Positions 47,251 through 56,929 of a stretch of DNA of 64,000 nucleotides are shown one piece after another (the stretch's first letter is position 1; each line of letters begins with the position of its first letter). The position numbers were made by a program, and so were the translations under genes. The stretch lies in NCBI GenBank assembly GCA_030706735.1, contig JAUZNZ010000006.1, positions 111,683 to 175,682 of the forward strand, read 5' to 3'. Source of the stretch: Bacteroidota bacterium (lineage in GTDB: Bacteria > Bacteroidota > Bacteroidia > Chitinophagales > Chitinophagaceae). The notes below the pieces were generated by a model. It searched no databases and had not been told where the DNA came from. It worked only from the letters and a program-made list of their open reading frames with translations.

Positions 47251-48690
47251 ATGCCGTCATTGTCTACAACCAGCAATAAAATTCTTATTGCCGGAGAAAA
47301 TCTAATAAACGACTGGATCGTTTCAAGCAATTTACATAAGCTCAGAACTCTTATTAAAAACTACCTTGAACTTGATAATGTAAGCTTTTTATTTGGAGCT
47401 GGTTCTTCGATAATGCTAGGATCTATCTCTATCGCAACGATTCCCATGGTTTTCGAAGACGCCATCAAAAATATTCCAAATCATTCGCCAGGATCAGTCG
47501 GAAATGAGGCGTATTCAGAATTCCTTGAAATCGTAAGTACCCTACAAAAAACAAGTGAAGTCAAAAGGCAGGAGTGGATGGAGAATGGAAATAAAGTAAC
47601 TGGTAATATTGATTTCCCTTTAGAATCGCTATTGAATAATTTAACAGCAATAGATTTTATCCAAGACAATTCAACGGGTTTAATTTCCAAACAATATGTT
47701 AGAGAATTAATAGCCACATTAAAAGAAGAGCTATTCAAAACCTGCGATTTAGAGACTCTTCCCAACAACCCAAGAGGAATGCAAGAAGAGGACATTAAAA
47801 ACCTTACTGCGAATAAATTCTTTTTCCATGAAAAGTTTGCGAAAAAGATTCTCCAACGACCGCTAAATCTAAAACGAGCAAATATTTTCACAACCAACTA
47901 TGACTTGGCTTTTGATATGGCATTTGATCGCCTTGGCATTCACTACATTAATGGATTTTCCGGATTTCACAAGAGGACGTTTAAGCCAGAAACCTACGAT
48001 TATGATCTCTTCTTTCCTGGATCTACGACTCAGGGGAAAGTAACAAGGATCGAAAAAGTGCTGAAATATTATAAAATCCACGGTTCCTTAACCTGGGTTC
48101 AAACGGAGCCAACAGGAAATAATGTTTATGGAATTGAGGAATGGCCCATTGAATTAGTGAAGGCAAAAAGGGAGTATAAAAGATTAATGATCTATCCTTC
48201 CGCTGCAAAAAAATCCTATACCCTCGACTTTCCATATTCAGAGCTATTTCGTCACTTGGCTAGCGCCATTACACAACCTCAGTCCGTACTAATTACTTTC
48301 GGATATTCTTTTAGCGATGAACATATCAACGATATTATTTATCAAGCCCTTACAATTCCTTCATTCACCTTAATTATTGTTGACTTCAAAGGAACCGCTA
48401 ATCCAGAAATTGCTCGATTAAGCTCATTTAAGGATCCGCGAATAATAATTCTTGAGGGAGATCAATTAGGAACTTTTCCTTTTTTTGTTGACCAAGTTCT
48501 ACCTGATTTTATCGAAGAAAATATCCAAGGAAAAGTAGCCGAAACCCTGAAAAACGTCTATGACAACAAGGATAGAGATAACGGCAAATCAAACCCTCCT
48601 GCCGGCCCGCCAGGTGACCAAAACGCATCAGATAAGCCTAGGGAAGGTGGCACAGATTCTACAGAAAGCAATATCGATTTGCCATTTTAA
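47251..48690 (+). CDS. SIR2-domain protein (defence NADase)
   Basis: The 479-residue protein has the SIR2 NAD-binding motif FLFGAGSS (residues 47-53), TTNYD with Asn216, and KIHGSLTW with His277, then LITFGYSFSD. In antiphage systems SIR2 domains deplete NAD on phage sensing. The tail is disordered (PPAGPPGDQNASDKPREGG). It is followed after 11 bases by a HerA-type ATPase, the arrangement of the SIR2-HerA (Nezha-type) defence system. The gene is AT-rich, unlike its surroundings. Confidence 0.9.
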   Translation: MPSLSTTSNKILIAGENLINDWIVSSNLHKLRTLIKNYLELDNVSFLFGAGSSIMLGSISIATIPMVFEDAIKNIPNHSPGSVGNEAYSEFLEIVSTLQKTSEVKRQEWMENGNKVTGNIDFPLESLLNNLTAIDFIQDNSTGLISKQYVRELIATLKEELFKTCDLETLPNNPRGMQEEDIKNLTANKFFFHEKFAKKILQRPLNLKRANIFTTNYDLAFDMAFDRLGIHYINGFSGFHKRTFKPETYDYDLFFPGSTTQGKVTRIEKVLKYYKIHGSLTWVQTEPTGNNVYGIEEWPIELVKAKREYKRLMIYPSAAKKSYTLDFPYSELFRHLASAITQPQSVLITFGYSFSDEHINDIIYQALTIPSFTLIIVDFKGTANPEIARLSSFKDPRIIILEGDQLGTFPFFVDQVLPDFIEENIQGKVAETLKNVYDNKDRDNGKSNPPAGPPGDQNASDKPREGGTDSTESNIDLPF

Positions 48691-48701
48691 AAAGTATATA
48701 T

Positions 48702-50807
48702 ATGAGTGAGCGCCGTATTGGGAGAATAATTTCGGTTGATAGCTTCCGGGTGATAGTTCAATTAGATGACGATTTAAAAGGTCTGTTTAAGAGTGGATTT
48801 CATGACATATATGAAATCGCTAGGATAAACTCATATTTGATTATACCTGTTGGAGCAGATCGGATCGTGTCAATCGTTACCAGAGTCAAAATTCAAGATG
48901 AAACAGATATTGAAAAAAGTTCCGGATTTATAACATTACCTAAGGCTCAAAGATATTTGGTAGCAACAATGATAGGGACTATCGAAAATGGCGAATCTTA
49001 CAATCAAGGAGTATATAACTACCCTATTTTGGATAACCCAGTGTGGTATGTAACTACTGAAGATCTAGACAAAATTTTCGACACAACAAATAGCAACAAG
49101 TTTAATCTGGATGACGATTATTATTTACCAATTGGCACTTCTCCCGCATTTTCCGATTATCAAATTAAAATCAATCCTGACAAATTTTTCGCAAAACATG
49201 CTGCAATATTAGGAAATACCGGTTCTGGCAAGTCGTGTACCGTCGCCTCAATCATTCAAAGTTTGTTCAATTTCGAATTTGAAGATAAGCTAAAATTGCA
49301 GAGTGCGCACTTCATTATTTTTGACACAAATGGCGAATACAAAAAAGCCTTTATAGGTGATGAAGGTCAAAATAAGTACCAGCAAAAAGGCCTCGTAAAT
49401 GCAATTCATATAAACAAGGATGGCCTTAAGATGCCATATTGGTTTATGAATTTTGACGATTTCGATTATCTCTTCGACCCGAGTGCCAATACCCAGACCC
49501 CTATTCTCAAACGAGCTATTGGAATATCAAAAAATACTCAGGTAATTGATGGCCTTGATGTGCTTGATCGGTTCAGCGAAAAAGGAATTATAGACCTGCA
49601 AGATTATAGTCCCGAAGAATTGAAAAAAAAGAAAAGCACCCAAGCCTACGGAAATTGGACGTATAATGCCAACAACGACATCCTGGGGTTAGGGAACGCG
49701 ATCTCACCTGGAGAGTCTGCTATTATTTCCGAAATCAAGACTATTGTAACTCAAATTGGCGGCCAGATAGGCGTTCAACAAGAAGCAAATTTGATTAGTC
49801 AGTTAAAGGAAAAATATCAACAATATATATCTGAAAATACGAATACCCGTATTTCAGTTGAAAAAAATATTGACCTTCCAATATGGTTTAGCTATACTGA
49901 TTTGATTACAACACATTTCGATGCAGCCATAAAGGAAACAGAAGGCTCAGGTTCCAAGATAAAGGAATTCGTATCTACTTTGAAGCTTCGACTACAATCA
50001 TTTTATGATGATGAAAGGATCGCCGGTCCGCTTATTTTGAAAAATCCTAGTAATTTCAGTGATTCCCTTGCAAAATTTCTGGCATTTTGTCTTGGAGACT
50101 ACAGTAAAATATATAATTCTGAGGACCTCGATATATTCACAACTTATTACAAATCCCAGGTCGTTGGCCAAAATAATGGGTACCTAACAGAGAATAAGAA
50201 TAGCCAAATTACCATCATTGATATGTCTTTGCTGCCGTATGAGGTCCTTGAAACCATTACAGGACTAATTGGACGTTTGATTTTAGACTTTTTTGCAAGA
50301 TTTAAGCCTGAAGACCGCGGCACCATGCCTACAGCAATAATTCTGGAGGAAGCACAAAACTACATCCCTGAAAAAGACAAAACAGACAAACCCTCAATTA
50401 CCAAAAAGGTATTTGAAAGAATCGCTAGGGAAGGGAGGAAGTATGGTTTATCGCTAGTGGTCTCCAGTCAAAGACCTTCGGAGTTATCTAAGACAGTTTT
50501 ATCTCAATGTAATTCATTCATAATACACAGGCTTCAAAACCCAGAGGACCAAAAGTATATTAAACAGTTGGTGTCCGCGGCCAACGAAGATATTCTCCAA
50601 CAATTACCGATTCTTCCCCAGCAACATGCTATTGTGATGGGTGATGGTGTGAGAACGCCAGTACAAGTCAAGATAAATAAAGCAGATCCGAAACCTAATA
50701 GCGACAATCCAAAGTTTGTCAAAAAATGGCTTACGGCTAATGACAACAATTTCCCTCCCTATAAAGTAATCGCCAAACTCTGGGAGGAAGGGGAAACTCC
50801 AACTTAA
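48702..50807 (+). CDS. HerA-like DNA translocase ATPase of the SIR2-HerA system
   Basis: The 701-residue protein has an N-terminal HAS-barrel-like part, Walker A GNTGSGKS (residues 171-178), an insertion of about 200 residues, and the C-terminal half of the RecA fold with Walker B TAIILEEAQNYIPEKD, then GRKYGLSLVVSSQRPSEL, a HerA/VirB4 hallmark. HerA ATPases form hexamers; with SIR2 they make a large NAD-degrading complex activated by infection. It starts 11 bases after the SIR2 stop and ends 15 bases before the KAP gene. Confidence 0.92.
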   Translation: MSERRIGRIISVDSFRVIVQLDDDLKGLFKSGFHDIYEIARINSYLIIPVGADRIVSIVTRVKIQDETDIEKSSGFITLPKAQRYLVATMIGTIENGESYNQGVYNYPILDNPVWYVTTEDLDKIFDTTNSNKFNLDDDYYLPIGTSPAFSDYQIKINPDKFFAKHAAILGNTGSGKSCTVASIIQSLFNFEFEDKLKLQSAHFIIFDTNGEYKKAFIGDEGQNKYQQKGLVNAIHINKDGLKMPYWFMNFDDFDYLFDPSANTQTPILKRAIGISKNTQVIDGLDVLDRFSEKGIIDLQDYSPEELKKKKSTQAYGNWTYNANNDILGLGNAISPGESAIISEIKTIVTQIGGQIGVQQEANLISQLKEKYQQYISENTNTRISVEKNIDLPIWFSYTDLITTHFDAAIKETEGSGSKIKEFVSTLKLRLQSFYDDERIAGPLILKNPSNFSDSLAKFLAFCLGDYSKIYNSEDLDIFTTYYKSQVVGQNNGYLTENKNSQITIIDMSLLPYEVLETITGLIGRLILDFFARFKPEDRGTMPTAIILEEAQNYIPEKDKTDKPSITKKVFERIAREGRKYGLSLVVSSQRPSELSKTVLSQCNSFIIHRLQNPEDQKYIKQLVSAANEDILQQLPILPQQHAIVMGDGVRTPVQVKINKADPKPNSDNPKFVKKWLTANDNNFPPYKVIAKLWEEGETPT

Positions 50808-50822
50808 ATTCGTTTATTTGCT

Positions 50823-53800
50823 ATGCCACCTGAAAAAAAGTTAAATATTTTATACCTCAAACGAATTGGCAAACTTGCGTCAAAAAACCCAAGTCGTTCT
50901 GTTCAACCATATGCTGCTGGGAAATCCTTGCAGCTAGAGGATTCAACAAGTACCAGTATCGAGGGAATTCTTAAGGAGAGGGGGTGGATAGAAGAATCAG
51001 CAACATTGGCTGGAACTATCAAAATTACCAATGAGGGAACCAAGGCCCTCAAAGACGAAATCTGGTGGATTAAGTATCCGCAAAAAATGAAGAACACATT
51101 TCGAAAACTTTCTGCACTAGCTGATTTCAAAAAAAACTTATTTCATGCTCTCATCCTCTTTCTGATCTATGTAGTCTTTGAATCGTTCATAGAATCGAAA
51201 CTTAACGAACTATGGGTGAACAAAATACTAGCAAGATTTCATCCTAATGCCTATTTCGATTTTGCCTTTCTTGTGTCTTCCGTCGTATTAATTTATAAAA
51301 ATTGCAGGCGAAAAATTGGCACTTGGGATATGTTCCTTATCGCCATTTATGTAAGATATAGATCATTCACATCCTTTTGGCATTTCTGGCCACTATTCAT
51401 GCGTCAAAAGTGGAATGATGGATATTTTCTTTATATCGATTTCATAGGCGTTTACTATATTTTTACAATATTCTTTTCTGTCAAATCATTTGTAGCAAGC
51501 AAGATCAGCCCCCAACAGGTCTATAAGGAAGGGTTTCTATACCCTGATCTTTCCTTAAGCAGAATTGCAATCCAGACTGATAAGAGCATTTTTGAATTAG
51601 ATAACACTGGGCTTAAGCGAAACAAGTTCGCAAGGCAAATTTCCGAAATAATAACTCAAACACAACCATTTCACGCGTTTGCCATCGGAATAAATGCACC
51701 ATGGGGATCGGGGAAAACCTCATTAATCGAATTAATAGTTGCTAACCTGAAAATCCACGCTGAATCCAAAAAATATCTCTATATAGATTTTTCTCCATGG
51801 TATTTTAGTAATCCCGAAATGCTCATAACAAGTTTCTTCTCCCTTTTGGAAGACAAGTTTCGACACAATAAGCATCTCGTATCAGAATTGAAAGCTTATG
51901 GAAAGGAAATTACAATGGCAGAAAAATCGCTGTTAAAAACAGAATTTACAAAGTTGCTGTTTGAATCATCACTAACTCTTAAAGAAAGACGCGAAACAAT
52001 AATTAAGCAAATACAGCAGGAAGGGAAAGTGTTAATCGTATCTATCGATGACTTAGATAGGCTTGACAAAAAGGAGATAGTTGACATATTTAGATTAATA
52101 CGTCTGGTAGCTGATTTCCCGAACACTTTTTATATTGTTGGCTATGACAGGAACTATATCAATTCAGCTATTGAACAAGAACTTACAAAGTGTAGTCCTG
52201 AAAAGTATGCCGATAAAATTTTCAACGTCGAATTTAAAATACCGGAGCTATCTACCGACATCATTAAGGAGCGGACAAAAATGTACCTAGAAAAGCAAAT
52301 CGAAATTCTTGGGGAGAAAGTCGGAAAAATCGACAAAGTGGAATTGTCAAAATGTTTTGATTATTCAGGGCTTGATAGATTTATAAAAAACGAAAGAAAT
52401 ATCAAGCAGTTTACCAACAATCTCATCATGCGTTACCTCTCGATCAAAGATGAGGTTAATTTCTACTTTTTCTTTCTGCTTGAATTGATAAACTATAAAG
52501 ATGCAAACCTGCTGAGCAGCCTCTATTATAGTCGAGAATCAATTCTGAAGAAGTATAGGGATTTAGAAACAGGCAAATCCGAATCTGATCCGATTGATTT
52601 CCCCACCATTATAGGAAGGCCAATTCAATCGGAAATTAAAGATGTTCTTGATGAACTATTTCAAAAAAGCAGCTATCTGAAAAGATACTCAATTTCGAAT
52701 GATCTCTATTTCGTCAGATACTTCAGTTTGAGCCTTCTTGAGAGCGATTTTTCAACTGCTGAATTTGAGGATGCCCTGAATCAACCACCCGATATTCTGA
52801 AGAGACGTCTAGTCGAGTATAACACTATAAACTCCCCTTTGCTTACTGAAAAATTACACTCAAAGTTCAACAGAGTGACCATTAGTGATAAACATGAGCT
52901 GTCCAAACTGATTGACTCCCTACTATTTCTTTACAATGAGGTATATCACTCAAAGAACTCAAAAGCATTGCAGGAAGGGTTAAATGCTAATAATCTAGGA
53001 AAATTCATTTTCGATCTCATACTTTGGGCGAATCAAAGTTTATCTTTTTTGGAAGAGCGGATATTAGCATCTACTGTTACCGACTTCGCCGCCTTTAGCT
53101 ATCTCTTTGGTGTTGAGAATATTCGAGTATTTGAATCTTCAGGAGATATCGCTAGAAGAGGTGAGTTTTTTTACTTCTTCAGAGAAATGCAACTAAAATT
53201 TTTAAGATTGGAGATTGAACGATCGAACAACCAATCGAATGACAGAATTATAAATCAACTGCAAAGGTTAAGGAGTTTTGCATCTTTTGACAAAAATGAT
53301 CCACGAGGTAACGAATATATAAAGTGGTTTTGGGATCATGTCCTAGTTGGCTATTCTAAATTTCTTGCGGCTAATGCAGATGCCATAATAACTTATATCA
53401 AAGGGCTTGCCATCGAAAACGGCGCCTTTGATTTAAATCGATCCAAAGAGCTTGTCAACAGCATTTTTGTCGATATAGAATCTTATCAAGACGTTTACAT
53501 TCAAAATGGGTTGGAGAAGATGGTCGATTTTTATCTAGGATTTGATGTTATTAAAATCATTCCCTTTGATTTCACAGATCAGACACCTCCAGATGCCAAT
53601 CACCCTGATTGTAACGACGCAACACTTCCCGACATTTTTGAGCTGAAGAAGGGCCTTTTTTTTCAGATTACTTTAGAACCAATTAACACGCCTTACTGGC
53701 GATTTGGCTTTCGATTGTCAAGAAATAGCGAATTCCCTCCTGTCATACAATCCAGGCATATAGATGACTACCCTTATATTCACCTTACAAAGGGACAAAT

Positions 53801-54119
53801 TGATATAGAAGGAAATGGGACAGATGATTCACCTCCAACACTCGATTTAGGTGTTTATTCCGGAACCACACAAGAATACGTTGATAGATTATTACACAAC
53901 TATCAAAACAACAAGATAATTTTATATTTCTACTATAACAACGAAACGATTTCAATAAAAGTCTCTGATGGATCTTCCTCTATGGCTTCAGCCAAGCCAA
54001 TCACCTTATTTAATGACTACAAATACTTGAGAATCTCCGCGTGGTCTGACAGGCGGAAATTCATTATCTCAACACGAATAAAAGTTCTACAGCAAATTAA
54101 CCCAGCCCTATCTTTTTAA
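50823..54119 (+). CDS. KAP-family P-loop NTPase with membrane segments
   Basis: The 1098-residue protein has an N-terminal helix-rich region (1-95) that looks like a winged-helix domain, about four membrane segments (105-225), a KAP NTPase domain with Walker A APWGSGKTS (292-300) and Walker B VSIDDLDRLDKKEI, and a long C-terminal part (about 600-1098) without recognised motifs that ends in a beta-rich, lectin-like stretch. KAP NTPases are inner-membrane ATPases often found with defence systems. It is the third gene of the SIR2-HerA operon (15-base spacing). It ends 12 bases inside the convergent orphan gene. Confidence 0.85.
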   Translation: MPPEKKLNILYLKRIGKLASKNPSRSVQPYAAGKSLQLEDSTSTSIEGILKERGWIEESATLAGTIKITNEGTKALKDEIWWIKYPQKMKNTFRKLSALADFKKNLFHALILFLIYVVFESFIESKLNELWVNKILARFHPNAYFDFAFLVSSVVLIYKNCRRKIGTWDMFLIAIYVRYRSFTSFWHFWPLFMRQKWNDGYFLYIDFIGVYYIFTIFFSVKSFVASKISPQQVYKEGFLYPDLSLSRIAIQTDKSIFELDNTGLKRNKFARQISEIITQTQPFHAFAIGINAPWGSGKTSLIELIVANLKIHAESKKYLYIDFSPWYFSNPEMLITSFFSLLEDKFRHNKHLVSELKAYGKEITMAEKSLLKTEFTKLLFESSLTLKERRETIIKQIQQEGKVLIVSIDDLDRLDKKEIVDIFRLIRLVADFPNTFYIVGYDRNYINSAIEQELTKCSPEKYADKIFNVEFKIPELSTDIIKERTKMYLEKQIEILGEKVGKIDKVELSKCFDYSGLDRFIKNERNIKQFTNNLIMRYLSIKDEVNFYFFFLLELINYKDANLLSSLYYSRESILKKYRDLETGKSESDPIDFPTIIGRPIQSEIKDVLDELFQKSSYLKRYSISNDLYFVRYFSLSLLESDFSTAEFEDALNQPPDILKRRLVEYNTINSPLLTEKLHSKFNRVTISDKHELSKLIDSLLFLYNEVYHSKNSKALQEGLNANNLGKFIFDLILWANQSLSFLEERILASTVTDFAAFSYLFGVENIRVFESSGDIARRGEFFYFFREMQLKFLRLEIERSNNQSNDRIINQLQRLRSFASFDKNDPRGNEYIKWFWDHVLVGYSKFLAANADAIITYIKGLAIENGAFDLNRSKELVNSIFVDIESYQDVYIQNGLEKMVDFYLGFDVIKIIPFDFTDQTPPDANHPDCNDATLPDIFELKKGLFFQITLEPINTPYWRFGFRLSRNSEFPPVIQSRHIDDYPYIHLTKGQIDIEGNGTDDSPPTLDLGVYSGTTQEYVDRLLHNYQNNKIILYFYYNNETISIKVSDGSSSMASAKPITLFNDYKYLRISAWSDRRKFIISTRIKVLQQINPALSF

Positions 54120-54812
54120 CCATTTTTCGACTTGCCCTAATATACTAGATACGTCTTGATGAGGATAAAATCTCTTCATAAAATCTTGGAATCTATGCCT
54201 AGTTGTAGAATCCTCCCAATCCATAATAGTGAAGATCTTTAGGTTTGGCCTCAGTGGTGTTTCGAGACATTGATGCAATGGGTAATAGGGCGGCGAAAAG
54301 AGAAAAGAATGCTCTATCAGCCGTTGGTATAGGTCAGGTTTCAATGCCCTTTTAAGGTCCAGCACAACATCGTACAAGGTAACTTCCCGGTAGCTGAGGG
54401 CAAAGACATCACCCAGGTAGGGCATTCCTTCATCATCAAAGAAAAGGCGCAGATAGTTCAAGAAACCTTCCTCCATCTCATCCAGTAGATCCCGGCCATA
54501 GTAGTCATATTCCTTTTTGAATAGTTCCAAAGAAAAATCTTCCGGGTGCCGGTCGATAACAAATTCTATCAGTTTTTCTTCCCGCTCAATAATCTTATCG
54601 AGATGTGGAGGAAATATTTCTCCTGAAACCCGAATACCATATTTCGGCTTCATAAAGAGATCAAAGAGGTTGGAACGATACTCCGTTGTCCGCCGGTCAA
54701 AGGTTAATCTTAGATATAATGGATAGACCAGCTTGCCATGAAAAGAGACTTTTTTCAGTCTTTCGTTATGGTACACCTTGTATGTAACCTGGTATGTCTT
54801 TTTCTCATCCAT
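54108..54812 (-). CDS. Orphan hypothetical protein
   Basis: The 234-residue protein starts with a beta-rich segment (TYQVTYKVYHNERLKKVSFH, then LYLRLTFDRRTTEYRSNLF) that vaguely recalls arm-type DNA-binding domains of phage integrases; the rest is helical and acidic (LLDEMEEGFLNYLRLFFDDE). There is no catalytic signature. It lies between the defence operon and the recombinase, so it may be an island maintenance gene. The function is unknown. Confidence 0.6.
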   Translation of the reverse strand: MDEKKTYQVTYKVYHNERLKKVSFHGKLVYPLYLRLTFDRRTTEYRSNLFDLFMKPKYGIRVSGEIFPPHLDKIIEREEKLIEFVIDRHPEDFSLELFKKEYDYYGRDLLDEMEEGFLNYLRLFFDDEGMPYLGDVFALSYREVTLYDVVLDLKRALKPDLYQRLIEHSFLFSPPYYPLHQCLETPLRPNLKIFTIMDWEDSTTRHRFQDFMKRFYPHQDVSSILGQVEKWLKR

Positions 54813-54949
54813 TTTGTTCTATTTTAGTCGATTTTGATAAGGTTGCGCTCACAATTTCTTGCCAGTTTATAACTAAACAGCACAAATAAGTACAAAATCG
54901 TTCAATGGAGTAAAGTTACGCAGAAAACGCATAAGTTTGGTAAAAATAT

Positions 54950-54980
54950 TTGTTCTACCTAACAATATTTCCTATATTTG
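54950..54980 (+). promoter_or_regulatory. Bacteroidota-type promoter before the recombinase region
   Basis: TTG at 54950-54952 and TATATTTG at 54973-54980 are separated by 20 bases, an exact match to the consensus. It precedes a small gene at 55034 and probably also drives the recombinase at 55281. Confidence 0.8.
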
Positions 54981-55033
54981 TATTGGATGCTCTATACCAG
55001 GGCACAATTGTGCAAAAGAAAAACATGTGTAGA

Positions 55034-55180
55034 ATGGAAAAATTGTCACCGGAAAAAGCAGCGGAAATGCTCAGAAGAGGTGGTATGAATGTATCAGTGG
55101 CCCAGGCGGTAATTGTCCTGGAATTCCTCCGGAAGTTAGCAGATATCGTAGTCTCTAATTACTTGGATCGTCACTGGTAG
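55034..55180 (+). CDS. Small hypothetical protein before the recombinase
   Basis: The 48-residue protein (MEKLSPEKAAEMLRRGGMNV, then FLRKLADIVVSNYLD) is a short helical product. An ATG three codons upstream (55025) is also possible. A strong promoter lies just before it and the recombinase follows. I do not know its function; it may be an excision or regulatory factor. Confidence 0.55.
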   Translation: MEKLSPEKAAEMLRRGGMNVSVAQAVIVLEFLRKLADIVVSNYLDRHW

Positions 55181-55280
55181 ATGTGCAAAAGCGAGCATTT
55201 CCCATCAAAACGGCCTGGGAATTCCCTACATTTTCAGGCCGTTTTTTCAACTTTTAGTAAATTGAATATAAACCTTTGAC

Positions 55281-56900
55281 ATGAAAATAGCAGACTTATA
55301 TATTCGGGTATCAACCGATGAACAGGCAGACAAAGGCTATTCTCAGCGCAGCCAGGAAGAACTGCTTCGCCGTTATTGCAACATTAATAACGTATCCGTT
55401 CGTCAGGTGATCTTTGAAGATCATTCCGCCAAGACTTTTAACCGGCCTCAGTGGAAAAGATACTTACTAGACCTTAAAAGGCACAAGGGCAAGGCAGATC
55501 TTGTACTATTTATTAAGTGGGATCGTTTCAGCCGGAATGCCGGGGATGCCTACCAAATGATCAATACCCTCCGCAAATTAGGAGTGGAGCCCCAGGCTAT
55601 CGAGCAGCCGCTGGACTTATCCGTTCCGGAGAATAAAATGATGTTGGCTTTTTACCTTGCTGCCCCGGAAGTGGAGAACGACCGGCGGGCCTTGAATGTA
55701 ATAGCCGGGATGCGGCGGGCCAAAAAGGAAGGCCGGTATATGGGTTTGGCACCTATCGGGTATGTCAACAAAACGGATGAAATTGGAAGGAAGTACATTG
55801 CACCCGAGGAACCTTTAGCCAGTATTGTCCGATGGTCTTTTGAGCAGGTGGCCGAAGGCACTTTTAATACAGAACAGGTCTATAAGATGGCAAGGGAAAA
55901 GGGATTTAAAGGAGCCAAAAGCCTCTTTTGGACTTGCATTACCAACCCAGTCTATTGCGGAAAGATCTTCCTTGAAAAGTATAAAGACGAAGAGGCCCAA
56001 TTTATAAAGGCCAAGCACGAACCGATTATTTCCGAGGAATTGTATTACAAGGTACAGGACGTTCTTTATGGTAGAAAAAGAAATACCTACCGGTTGAAAG
56101 TTGTATCGAATTCCAGCTTGCCTTTACGCGGATTCCTCCTTTGCCCCGAATGCGGCAAGATTTTGACTGGCAGCGCCTCCAAAGGCCGGAACAAGTATTA
56201 TTCCTATTACCACTGCTTCGATGGGTGTACCTGCCGGTTCAGCGCCGATGCCGTGAACGACTGTTTGATCTATGAGTTGAAGAAATATATCCCCCGCCCG
56301 GAGGCAATAGACGTTTATAAAGTCGTCCTCACCGAATCCTGGTACAGCCAAACCGCGCCCCTTCTGAATGATCGGAAGGAACTGTTAGCCCAGGTCGCTC
56401 AGGTGGAAGATAAGATTGCCTATATCGAGGAATTGGTATCCTCTAAACAGCTTGCACCTGCCGATTTTCGGGACATGAAATCGAAGTATGCAGAGCAGTT
56501 AGAAAGGCATAAAGCCCGGCTTGCGGCTCGGGAAGAGGACCAGGACATGCCCGGCCTGCTGGATGCGGGAATAGATAATCTTCTGAAACTGGACTATATC
56601 TACCAGGATGGCGAAATAGAAAAGAAGAGGGAAGTCATTGGTTCGATGTACCCGGAAAAATTGACTTTTGACGGAGAGCGACTTCGAACCACCCGGATCA
56701 ATGAAGCGGCCCGGATAATATACACGCTGGACAAGGCTTTCAGCGAAAATGAAAAAGGACAAAGCGGGAATATTCCTGCTTTGTCCTCTCAAGTCGGGAA
56801 GACAGGATTCGAACCTGCGACCCCCTGGTCCCAAACCAGGTGCGCTACCGGCCTGCGCTACTTCCCGATCCTGGTGCTGTGCTACCCGAGGTGGCGATGA
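55281..56900 (+). CDS. Large serine recombinase (element integrase)
   Basis: The 539-residue frame has an N-terminal resolvase domain with catalytic Ser11 in YIRVSTDEQ and the KWDRFSRN segment. A recombinase domain and a zinc-ribbon follow (CPECGKILTG, then YYHCFDGCTC), then a coiled-coil (AQVAQVEDKIAYIEELVSSK). Large serine recombinases integrate and excise mobile elements between short att sites. After about residue 490 the frame runs through a tRNA terminator (56752-56786) and the tRNA-Pro gene on the opposite strand. The tail GKTGFEPATPWSQTRCATGL is therefore antisense tRNA and probably not original protein. It is the only integrase in the island. Confidence 0.88.
   Translation: MKIADLYIRVSTDEQADKGYSQRSQEELLRRYCNINNVSVRQVIFEDHSAKTFNRPQWKRYLLDLKRHKGKADLVLFIKWDRFSRNAGDAYQMINTLRKLGVEPQAIEQPLDLSVPENKMMLAFYLAAPEVENDRRALNVIAGMRRAKKEGRYMGLAPIGYVNKTDEIGRKYIAPEEPLASIVRWSFEQVAEGTFNTEQVYKMAREKGFKGAKSLFWTCITNPVYCGKIFLEKYKDEEAQFIKAKHEPIISEELYYKVQDVLYGRKRNTYRLKVVSNSSLPLRGFLLCPECGKILTGSASKGRNKYYSYYHCFDGCTCRFSADAVNDCLIYELKKYIPRPEAIDVYKVVLTESWYSQTAPLLNDRKELLAQVAQVEDKIAYIEELVSSKQLAPADFRDMKSKYAEQLERHKARLAAREEDQDMPGLLDAGIDNLLKLDYIYQDGEIEKKREVIGSMYPEKLTFDGERLRTTRINEAARIIYTLDKAFSENEKGQSGNIPALSSQVGKTGFEPATPWSQTRCATGLRYFPILVLCYPRWR
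56752..56786 (-). terminator. Terminator of tRNA-Pro
   Basis: A near-perfect 30-base inverted repeat (56757-56786, GGACAAAGC/GCTTTGTCC arms) is followed on the minus strand by five T residues, 8 bases after the end of tRNA-Pro. It lies inside the recombinase frame, so the host sequence appears to start at or before 56752. Confidence 0.85.
56794..56867 (-). tRNA. tRNA-Pro (anticodon TGG)
   Basis: The 74-base gene folds into a full cloverleaf: acceptor CGGGAAG/CTTCCCG, D stem GCGC/GCGC, anticodon stem CCTGG/CCAGG around the loop TTTGGGA (anticodon TGG), T arm GCAGG-TTCGAAT-CCTGT, then the discriminator A. CCA is not encoded. The gene is intact and has its own promoter and terminator. Confidence 0.97.
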
Positions 56901-56929
56901 AAAGGACGCCACGGACGATTAGCGGTGGG

